Shown here one piece after another: positions 58,202 to 64,000 of a stretch of DNA of 64,000 nt (positions are counted from its first letter, which is position 1; every line of letters begins with the position of its first letter). The notes below the pieces were generated by a model, which did no database searches, was not told where the DNA came from, and saw only the letters and a list, made by a program, of their open reading frames with translations. Origin of the DNA: Pseudomonadota bacterium (GTDB taxonomy: Bacteria > Pseudomonadota > Gammaproteobacteria > Steroidobacterales > Steroidobacteraceae); assembly GCA_018240525.1 (NCBI GenBank), contig JAFEFN010000004.1:62001-126000 (forward strand). Reading direction: 5' to 3'. The position numbers were made by a program, and so were the translations under genes.

Positions 58202-58795
58202 ATGAAATTCCGGCTTCAGGCAGGCTCGATCGGGATGTGCGTCGCGGTGGCCGGCGTCGCACTGTTGTCTGGCTGTGCGGGCACGCCGCCCGCACCCACG
58301 ATCACCCACAAGATGGTGGTCAACGAGCGGGTGAGCCAGCCCGATACCGTGACCGTGCGCATCGAAAACGATCCGGGCGTGGAGGTGCTGCCCGCCACCA
58401 AGGAGCGGGTGAGCGAGAAGATCCAGGCCAGGATCGACGCGCGCAAGCTCACCAACCCGGCGGCGCAGGAGCCGCGCACGCTGGAAGTCGTGGTGCACGT
58501 CACCCGCTACGAGAAGGGTAATGCCTTCGCGCGCGCGATGATGGCCGGCTTCGGCCAGATCCACATCGACGGAAGCATCACGCTCTACCGCATGCCGGAT
58601 CACTCCGTGGTCGAGGAGTTCGCGCTGGCGAAGACCTTCGCCTGGGGCGGAATCTACGGGGCGGCGACCACGATCTAGACCATCGAGGACACCTTCGCCG
58701 ACGGCATCGCGCAGACGGTGACCGGACAGCAGGCGCCGGAGACCCAGGCGCACGACCAGAGCAAGGCCACCGCTCAGGCTCCGAAGGCGAAATGA
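58202..58795 (+). pseudogene. Lipoprotein gene interrupted by an in-frame TAG
   Basis: From ATG 58202 the frame encodes a lipoprotein: signal peptide with lipobox LLSGCAG (Cys at about residue 25), then a beta-rich domain resembling DUF4410-type outer-membrane lipoproteins, to TAG at 58676-58678 (158 residues). The same frame continues without shift for 38 sense codons (TIEDTFADGIAQTVTG...) to TGA at 58793-58795. The segment after TAG reads like the normal family end (an EDTFADGIA helix), so the TAG is probably a recent nonsense mutation, a sequencing error, or a read-through site. The truncated form may still be exported. Confidence 0.6.
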
Positions 58796-58845
58796 GGTGC
58801 CGAGGCGGCGCCCTGGCTTCTCGCAAGTCCTTGTGCCGCCGAGGC

Positions 58846-58874
58846 TTATTTCCTGTCGGTCGGGGTCCTACAAT
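58846..58874 (+). promoter_or_regulatory. Candidate promoter of the pqq operon
   Basis: TTATTT (58846-58851), a 17-base spacer and TACAAT (58869-58874), about 80 bases before pqqA. The -35 is a partial match. Confidence 0.4.
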
Positions 58875-58956
58875 TTGCCATGACTTAACGGGGCGCGGGA
58901 CTTTGCGGCACTGCAGGGATCCGGTATCGTTGCGGGCACCATTCAAGGAGAGCGAC

Positions 58957-59031
58957 ATGCGCTGGGAAGTTCCGACCGCGATCGAGATGCGTTTTGGCAT
59001 GGAAATCACGATGTACATTGCCCGGCGCTAG
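58957..59031 (+). CDS. pqqA: PQQ precursor peptide PqqA
   Basis: A 24-residue peptide, MRWEVPTAIEMRFGMEITMYIARR. The Glu15...Tyr19 pair (ExxxY) that is cross-linked and excised to make pyrroloquinoline quinone is present, in the usual MRFGMEITMY setting. AAGGAG lies eight bases before the ATG. The pqqB-E genes follow, with 63 bases to pqqB, a gap often seen where pqqA is made in excess. Confidence 0.95.
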   Translation: MRWEVPTAIEMRFGMEITMYIARR

Positions 59032-59094
59032 TATTTTTCCGCAGGCGCCCGGGCCTTCCCGGCCCGGGTGCCTGGGCTCCAGGTCCGATGTCCC

Positions 59095-60015
59095 GTGAAA
59101 ATAAGGGTCCTGGGGTCCGCAGCCGGCGGCGGCTTTCCCCAGTGGAACTGCAACTGCCGTAACTGCTCGGGTCTGCGCAACGCGGCCCTGCACGCCACCC
59201 CTCGTACCCAGTCCTCGATCGCCGTGTGCGGCACGGACGCGCGCGCCTGGGCGCTCGTCAACGCCTCGCCCGACATCCTCGCCCAGCTCAAGTCCAGCCC
59301 GGTGCTGCAGCCGGCGCGCGCGCCGCGCGACACCGCGATCGCCGCGGTCGTGCTGGTCGATGGCCAGGTCGATCACACCACCGGGCTCTTCATGCTGCGC
59401 GAGTCGACCCGGCCCCTGCCGGTGTGGTGCACGCAGAACGTGCACGCCGACCTCACCCGCGGCAACCCGATCTTCGGCGTGCTCGGGCACTACTGCGGCA
59501 TCGAGCACCACCCGATGCGCATCGACGGCGAGGGCTTCGAGGTGGCCGGCGTGGCCGGTGTGCAGTGGCGCGCCGTGGCCGTGGCCAGCAAGCCCGCGCC
59601 ATACTCCCCGCACCGCGAGCGGCCGCAGCCCGGCGACAACGTGGCGCTGGTGATCCGCGAGCCGCAGCATGGCCGCTCGGTCGTCTATGCCCCGGGCCTG
59701 GGCTCGATGGAGGCGGCGGTGTGGGCCGAGATGCAGGCCGCGCACTGCGTGATGGTCGACGGCACCTTCTGGAGCGACGAGGAGATGATCGGCATGGGTC
59801 TTTCGCGCAAGCGCGCCCGCGAGATCGGCCACCTGCCGCAGTCAGGGCCCGGTGGCATGCTCGAGTGGCTCGCGCGGCTGCCCGCCGGCACCCGCAAGAT
59901 CCTCATCCACGTGAACAACACCAACCCCATCCTCGATGAGGACTCGGCCGAGCGCGCCCAGCTGAACCGCTTGGGGATCGAGGTCGCCTACGACGGCATG
60001 GAGATCGAACCGTGA
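59095..60015 (+). CDS. pqqB: PQQ biosynthesis protein PqqB
   Basis: A 306-residue metallo-beta-lactamase-fold protein, thought to hydroxylate a tyrosine-derived intermediate. It starts [21 protein letters not shown], the PqqB signature with its structural zinc cysteines, and has [12 protein letters not shown] and NNTNPIL metal-region motifs. The start is GTG 59095; in-frame GTG 59068 is less likely since the family begins at the first beta strand. Its stop overlaps pqqC (GTGA). Confidence 0.95.
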   Translation: MKIRVLGSAAGGGFPQWNCNCRNCSGLRNAALHATPRTQSSIAVCGTDARAWALVNASPDILAQLKSSPVLQPARAPRDTAIAAVVLVDGQVDHTTGLFMLRESTRPLPVWCTQNVHADLTRGNPIFGVLGHYCGIEHHPMRIDGEGFEVAGVAGVQWRAVAVASKPAPYSPHRERPQPGDNVALVIREPQHGRSVVYAPGLGSMEAAVWAEMQAAHCVMVDGTFWSDEEMIGMGLSRKRAREIGHLPQSGPGGMLEWLARLPAGTRKILIHVNNTNPILDEDSAERAQLNRLGIEVAYDGMEIEP

Positions 60016-60710
60016 CTGCCGCTGCCTGGGGCCGCGAGGAGTTCGAGGCGAAGCTGCGCGAGCGCGGCCGCGCCTACCACATCCACCACCCCTTCAACGT
60101 CATGCTCAACAGCGGCAGGGCGACGCCGGCGCAGATCCGCGGCTGGGTGGCCAACCGCTACTACTACCAGATCAACATCCCGGTGAAGGACGCGGCGATC
60201 ATCGCCAACTGCGACGAGCGCGAGGTGCGGCGCAACTGGGTGCAGCGCATCCTCGATCACGACGGCTACGGCGAGGACGCCGGTGGCATCGACTCCTGGC
60301 TGCGCCTCGCCGAGGCGGTCGGCCTCACGCGCGCCGCCGTGGAGAGCCTGGCCGAGGTGCGGCCGGGGGTGCGCTTCGCCGTGGACGCCTACGTGAATTT
60401 CGCGCGGCGCGCGCCCTGGCCGGAAAGCGTCTGCGCCTCGCTCACCGAGCTTTTCGCGCCGGAGATCCACCAGCAGCGCCTGGCCACCTGGCCCCAGCAC
60501 TACCCGTGGATAGAGCCCGCGGGCCTGAAGTACTTCCAGAGCCGCGTCAGCCTGGCGCGGCGCGACGTGGAGTTCGGCCTGGCCACGACGCTCGCGCGCT
60601 TCCGCACCCGCGCCGAGCAGGAGCGGGCGCTCGAGATCCTGCAGTTCAAGCTCGACGTGCTGTGGCAGATGAACGATGCCATGGCACTCGCCTACGGGGT
60701 GACCCCGTGA
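60012..60710 (+). CDS. pqqC: Pyrroloquinoline-quinone synthase PqqC
   Basis: A 232-residue cofactor-free oxidase that does the final ring closure and eight-electron oxidation to PQQ. Active-site blocks are [45 protein letters not shown] and [13 protein letters not shown]. The GTG start overlaps the pqqB stop, and the stop overlaps the pqqD GTG start, so the genes are coupled. Confidence 0.96.
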   Translation: MTAAAWGREEFEAKLRERGRAYHIHHPFNVMLNSGRATPAQIRGWVANRYYYQINIPVKDAAIIANCDEREVRRNWVQRILDHDGYGEDAGGIDSWLRLAEAVGLTRAAVESLAEVRPGVRFAVDAYVNFARRAPWPESVCASLTELFAPEIHQQRLATWPQHYPWIEPAGLKYFQSRVSLARRDVEFGLATTLARFRTRAEQERALEILQFKLDVLWQMNDAMALAYGVTP

Positions 60711-60985
60711 GCGGCATCGCGGGCAGTGCGCGGCCCGGCCTCGGCCACGGGCTCAAGCTGCAGTGGGAGCCGGCGCAGGATGCGCACGTGCTGCTCTTCC
60801 CCGAGGGCATGGTGAAGCTCAACGGCAGCGCCGGCGCGATCATGAGCCGCTGCGACGGGCTGCGCACGGTGGCCGAGATCGTCGCGGACCTGGAACGGGC
60901 CTACGGTGCCACCGGCCTGGCGCCCGACGTGGAGGCTTTCCTGGCGCTGGCGCTGCAGAAGCGCTGGCTGGAGTTGCGCGAGTGA
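60707..60985 (+). CDS. pqqD: PqqA-binding chaperone PqqD
   Basis: A 92-residue RiPP recognition protein that delivers PqqA to PqqE. It has the winged fold marks [35 protein letters not shown]. The start is GTG 60707, overlapping pqqC by 4 nt; the end overlaps the pqqE GTG by 4 nt. The open frame upstream lies inside pqqC. Confidence 0.95.
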   Translation: MSGIAGSARPGLGHGLKLQWEPAQDAHVLLFPEGMVKLNGSAGAIMSRCDGLRTVAEIVADLERAYGATGLAPDVEAFLALALQKRWLELRE

Positions 60986-62193
60986 GCCTCCTGCCGCCGC
61001 TCGGCGCGGGACTCGATGCGCCCGGCGCCCTGCCCGCGCAGCCCGCGCGCACGCCCGGCCCGCCGCTGTGGCTGCTGCTGGAGCTCACCTACCGCTGCCC
61101 GCTGCACTGCGTGTTCTGCTACAACCCCACCGACTTCGCGGGCACCGGGGCGGAACTGTCCACGGAGGACTGGCGGCGCGTGCTGCGCGAGGCGCGGGCG
61201 CTGGGCGCCGTCCAGCTCGGGCTGTCCGGCGGGGAGCCCCTGGCCCGCGAGGACCTCGAGGAGCTCGTGGCCGAGGCGCACGGGCTCGGGTTCTACATCA
61301 ACCTGATCACCTCCGGCGTCGGGCTCAGCGAGGCGCGCATCGCGGCGCTGAAGAACGCCGGCCTCGACCACATCCAGCTGTCCTTCCAGGACAGCAGCCG
61401 GGAGATGAACGACTTCCTGTCCAGCACGCGCACCTTCGACCTGAAGGCGCAGGTCGCGGCGCTGATCCGCAAGTACGACTACCCGATGGTCCTCAACGTG
61501 GTCCTGCACCGCCACAACATCGACCATGTCGGGGCGATCCTGGAGATGGCCGAGCGCATGGGCGCCCAGTACGTGGAGCTCGCCAACACCCAGTACTACG
61601 GCTGGGCATGGCTCAACCGTGAGCAGCTGCTGCCAAGCCGCGCGCAGCTGGCGCGGGCGGAGGCGGTGACGCAGGCCTTCCGCGCACGGGTCGGCAACCG
61701 CATGCAGGTCTACTTCGTCGTGCCGGACTACTTCGAGGTGCGCCCCAAGGCCTGCATGAGCGGCCTGGGGTCGGTGTTCCTCGCCGTGGCACCCGATGGC
61801 ACCGCGATGCCCTGCCACGCCGCGCGCATGCTGCCCGGGCTCGAGCTGCCCAGCGTGCGCACGGCATCGGTGCGCGAGATCTGGTACGACTCGGCGGCCT
61901 TCAACCGCTTCCGCGGCGAGCAGTGGATGAAGGAGCCGTGCGCGAGCTGCCCGGAGCGGGACAAGGACCATGGCGGCTGCCGCTGCCAGGCGTACCTGCT
62001 GACCGGCGATGCGGCCAACGCCGACCCGGTGTGCGACAAGTCCCCGTACCACCACCTGGTCACCGCGGCCGTGGCGCGTGCGGAGCAGGCCGTGGCCGCC
62101 GCGGGCGGCGCCGCCGGGGCGCAGGCGCTCAGGTTCCGGGACCACCGCATCTCCATCCCGGTGGTGCCGGAAACACCGGCGGCCCGGCGCTGA
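60982..62193 (+). CDS. pqqE: PqqA peptide cyclase PqqE (radical SAM)
   Basis: A 403-residue radical SAM/SPASM enzyme that links Glu and Tyr of PqqA. The SAM-cluster motif is Cys-x3-Cys-x2-Cys in YRCPLHCVFCYNP, the glycine motif LSGGEP follows, and the C-terminal SPASM cysteines include KACMSG, CHAARM and CASCPERDKDHGGCRCQ. The GTG start overlaps pqqD. The frame is complete. No PQQ-dependent dehydrogenase gene is in the window. Confidence 0.96.
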   Translation: MSLLPPLGAGLDAPGALPAQPARTPGPPLWLLLELTYRCPLHCVFCYNPTDFAGTGAELSTEDWRRVLREARALGAVQLGLSGGEPLAREDLEELVAEAHGLGFYINLITSGVGLSEARIAALKNAGLDHIQLSFQDSSREMNDFLSSTRTFDLKAQVAALIRKYDYPMVLNVVLHRHNIDHVGAILEMAERMGAQYVELANTQYYGWAWLNREQLLPSRAQLARAEAVTQAFRARVGNRMQVYFVVPDYFEVRPKACMSGLGSVFLAVAPDGTAMPCHAARMLPGLELPSVRTASVREIWYDSAAFNRFRGEQWMKEPCASCPERDKDHGGCRCQAYLLTGDAANADPVCDKSPYHHLVTAAVARAEQAVAAAGGAAGAQALRFRDHRISIPVVPETPAARR

Positions 62194-62194
62194 C

Positions 62195-62725
62195 ATGGCG
62201 GTGCGCCCGGTACTGAAGATGGGCGAGCCGCTGCTGCGGCAGGTGGCATCGCCGGTGGAGCGCTTCGATGCCGCCCTCGCCGAACTGGTCGCCGACATGG
62301 ACGACACCATGCGGGCGCTGCACGGGGCCGGCATCGCCGCACCGCAGATCGGGGTCGGCCGCCGCGTGGTGATCTTCGAGCTCAAGGAAAACCCGCGCTA
62401 TCCGCACATCACGCCGGTGCCCTACACCGTGCTGGTCAACCCGCGGCTCACCCCGCTCGGCGCCGAGCAGGAGGAGGGCTGGGAGGGATGCCTGTCGGTG
62501 CCCGGCATGCGCGGACTGGTGCCGCGCTTCCGGCGCCTGCGCTACCAGGGCTTCGACCTGCGTGGCGCACCGCTCGACCGCACCGTCGAGGGCTTCCATG
62601 CGCGCGTGGTCCAGCACGAGGTCGACCACCTCGATGGCATACTCTTCCCGCAGCGCGTGGCCGACCTGCGTAACTTCGGCTTCGAGGACGCGCTGGCCGG
62701 GCAGATGACGCCGATGCCCGACTGA
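62195..62725 (+). CDS. def: Peptide deformylase
   Basis: A 176-residue metallo-deformylase removing the N-formyl group of nascent proteins. The three motifs are intact: GAGIAAPQIGV, EGCLSVPG and QHEVDHLDG, with Cys and two His as metal ligands. It begins one base after the pqqE stop, so it may be read from the pqq promoter. Such an extra def next to a biosynthetic operon is likely a second copy; a fmt-linked def would be the main one. Confidence 0.94.
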   Translation: MAVRPVLKMGEPLLRQVASPVERFDAALAELVADMDDTMRALHGAGIAAPQIGVGRRVVIFELKENPRYPHITPVPYTVLVNPRLTPLGAEQEEGWEGCLSVPGMRGLVPRFRRLRYQGFDLRGAPLDRTVEGFHARVVQHEVDHLDGILFPQRVADLRNFGFEDALAGQMTPMPD

Positions 62726-62752
62726 GGTTCCACCGCACAGGAGAATGAACGC

Positions 62753-63163
62753 ATGAACCAGCGTGCCACCGGATCATTCGACGTGAAGGTCGTCCCGCAG
62801 AAGCCGGATACCCAGATCGCGCGCGCGGCGAACCTCTCGCGGCTGACCATCGACAAGCGCTTCCACGGGGATCTCGAGGGCACCAGCAAGGGCGAGATGC
62901 TCGCGCTGCAGACCGATACGAAGGGTTCTGCCGGCTACGTGGCGCTGGAGCGCATCACCGGCAAGCTCAAGGGGCAGCAGGGCAGTTTCGTGCTGCAGCA
63001 CAGCGCGACCATGACGCGCGGTTCGCCGGACTCGAAGATCACCGTGGTGCCCGACAGCGCCACCGGCGAGCTGGCCGGCTTGAGCGGCAGGATGGTGATC
63101 ACCGTCGCCGAGGACGGCGCGCACCACTACGAGTTCGAGTTCAAGCTCGACGGGCGCAAGTAG
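62753..63163 (+). CDS. DUF3224 domain protein
   Basis: A 136-residue beta-barrel-like protein with the DUF3224 pattern (MNQRATGSFDVKVVPQ, IDKRFHGDLEGTSKGEML, SAGYVALERITGKLKGQQGSFVLQHS, GELAGLSGRMVIT). The fold is related to allene oxide cyclase-like barrels. Function unknown. It starts 27 bases after def and converges with the acetyltransferase gene at one base. Confidence 0.85.
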   Translation: MNQRATGSFDVKVVPQKPDTQIARAANLSRLTIDKRFHGDLEGTSKGEMLALQTDTKGSAGYVALERITGKLKGQQGSFVLQHSATMTRGSPDSKITVVPDSATGELAGLSGRMVITVAEDGAHHYEFEFKLDGRK

Positions 63164-63164
63164 C

Positions 63165-63659
63165 TCAGGGCGACGGTTCGCGCGTCCCGGGCGTCTCGCG
63201 GCTGGCGCGCACGTCGCGCGTCAGCCTGATCGCGGTTTCCACGCCCTGGTAGTAGCCGGGCACCTCGCCGCATTCCTGGTAGCCCAGGGCGGCGTAGAAG
63301 GCCCGCGCGGCCGTGTTGCCGGCGCGCAGCTCGAGCGCGATCCTGAAGGTCCCGGCGGTGAGCGCGGTGGACTCAAGCCAGGTGAGCAGCGAGCGGGCGA
63401 TGCCCTGGCGACGGTACTCGGGCGCCACCGCGAGCAGGTTCAGGTGGGCGCTCTCGTCCGCGTAGCGCATGATGGCGAAGCCGACCACGGCCCGCAGGCC
63501 GCGTGCGGTCAGCACGACGCTGTCCGCATCGCGCATGTGCCAGCCGATGCGCACCGCGCCCCAGGCGGGCTTCAGCCCGGCCTCCACGTACTGCTGCGAC
63601 ATCGCCGCCAGTCGGGGGGCGTCGGCGGAGCGGGCGGGTTCGAGTCGGTACTCTTCCAC
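63165..63659 (-). CDS. GNAT family N-acetyltransferase
   Basis: A 164-residue GNAT. The acetyl-CoA loop is EYRRQGIARSLLTWLE, preceded by LNLLAVAPEYR and followed by FRIALELRAGNTAARAFYAALGYQECG, the classic motifs A and B. The spacing is close to RimI-type enzymes, but the substrate is not known. The start is GTG 63659, with a TATCCT hexamer seven bases upstream and no Shine-Dalgarno. Confidence 0.85.
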   Translation of the reverse strand: MEEYRLEPARSADAPRLAAMSQQYVEAGLKPAWGAVRIGWHMRDADSVVLTARGLRAVVGFAIMRYADESAHLNLLAVAPEYRRQGIARSLLTWLESTALTAGTFRIALELRAGNTAARAFYAALGYQECGEVPGYYQGVETAIRLTRDVRASRETPGTREPSP

Positions 63660-63666
63660 GGGGGTG

Positions 63667-63672
63667 AGGATA
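63667..63672 (-). promoter_or_regulatory. Candidate -10 element (TATCCT) 7 nt before the GNAT gene
   Basis: On the minus strand TATCCT is followed by seven bases and the GTG start at 63659, another near-leaderless placement. Confidence 0.3.
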
Positions 63673-63710
63673 GCGCGTCGCTTGCGGCGGCGCAGCGAGC
63701 AGATGCGCCT

Positions 63711-64000
63711 TCAGGCGAGGGTGTGGAACACCTTCTGCACGTCCTCGTCCTGTTCGAGCTTGTCGATGACGCTGAGCACCTCGGTGGCCTGCGCCTCGGG
63801 CAGCTCGGTGGGCACGGTGCAGATGTACTCGTGCTCGGCCGACAGGGGGACGATGTGGCGGCTTTCGAGCGCCTCCTGGAGCCGGCCGAAGTCGGCGAAC
63901 GCGCCGCGGATCACCAGCTGAGGTTCGCCCTTCTCGCCGGTGCTCTCGCCCATCTCGTCCAGGCCGTGGTCGATCAGGAACAGTTCGAGGTCGTCCTGGT
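63711..64000 (-). CDS. yebC: YebC/PmpR family protein (C-terminal part; 5' end outside window)
   Basis: The last 95 or so residues of a YebC/TACO1-family protein; the start lies beyond the right edge. The visible part begins [18 protein letters not shown] and ends with [18 protein letters not shown], the characteristic YebC C-terminus. The family was described as transcriptional regulators and, more recently, as aids to translation of polyproline stretches. It is often found upstream of ruvC. Confidence 0.92.
   Translation of the reverse strand, partial: QDDLELFLIDHGLDEMGESTGEKGEPQLVIRGAFADFGRLQEALESRHIVPLSAEHEYICTVPTELPEAQATEVLSVIDKLEQDEDVQKVFHTLA

Overview
The window is a gene-dense, very G+C-rich stretch of bacterial chromosome. 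The gene content and order point to a gammaproteobacterium, probably near Xanthomonadales, Nevskiales or Steroidobacteraceae. Supporting markers are zapA / 6S RNA / 5-formyltetrahydrofolate cyclo-ligase diverging from ygfB-pepP-ubiH-ubiI, the yhdP-nit-tldD block, a tandem glycine riboswitch before gcvT-gcvH-gcvPA-gcvPB, rplM-rpsI, the tldD/pmbA pair and UrcA-family proteins. I cannot name a genus. I saw no insertion sequence, prophage, integron, CRISPR array or replication origin.

Layout. 1-5.8 kb: end of yhdP, a nitrilase-like amidase, tldD and two small hypothetical genes. 5.8-9.3 kb (minus): an ExeA-type ATPase carrying an FHA domain, then yjgA-purE-purK. 9.3-16.9 kb: pmbA, a YihY/BrkB membrane protein, a BtuF-like cytosolic protein, djlA, purC, rpe, a CRP-type regulator with an unusual poly-aspartate tail, and coq7. 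16.9-18.0 kb: rplM-rpsI, tRNA-Gln and a terminator. 18.0-21.8 kb: an accessory-looking locus with a membrane-bound CadC-like/TPR regulator, two UrcA-family secreted proteins, a 107-residue orphan and direct repeats that look like operator sites. 21.8-24.7 kb (minus): rpiA preceded by a 16-residue Lys/Ala micro-ORF and two perfect hairpins, then an EVE protein, fau, 6S RNA, zapA and a zapB-like gene. 24.7-29.1 kb: ygfB-pepP-ubiH-ubiI. 29.1-30.7 kb (minus): ispG-phhB. 30.7-38.7 kb: glycine riboswitch, glycine cleavage operon, dgkA and a large Nma111/HtrA-like protease. 38.8-42.6 kb: tsaC/sua5, a type III PLP decarboxylase, a HAD phosphatase, a DUF486 protein and an HIT-like protein. 42.6-49.4 kb: an FKBP isomerase, a GST and a DUF2007 protein on minus; an ABC ATPase/permease/lipocalin-type hydrolase (Att-like) set and a secreted peroxiredoxin on plus. 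49.5-56.1 kb: Lhr helicase and a molybdopterin oxidoreductase. 56.2-58.8 kb: DUF3014, PH/SHOCT and SWIM-like small proteins, and a lipoprotein gene interrupted by an in-frame TAG. 58.9-63.2 kb: pqqABCDE, peptide deformylase and DUF3224. 63.2-64 kb: a GNAT acetyltransferase and the end of yebC.

How it fits together. Most of the window is core metabolism: purine synthesis (purC/E/K), pentose phosphate (rpe, rpiA), ubiquinone hydroxylations (coq7, ubiH, ubiI), one-carbon metabolism (gcv, fau), isoprenoids (ispG), translation and division. Accessory colour comes from PQQ biosynthesis, the regulator/UrcA locus and the Att-like export set. A recurrent feature is a -10-like hexamer ending only 6-13 nt before a start codon, at ten genes, which suggests leaderless or nearly leaderless transcripts. 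The strongest candidates for something undescribed are the Lys-rich micro-ORF before rpiA, the UrcA locus with its repeats, the CRP acidic tail, and three 11-bp-phased ATCCACA repeats at 57.63 kb. Transcription starts and binding sites are read by eye and are inferences.
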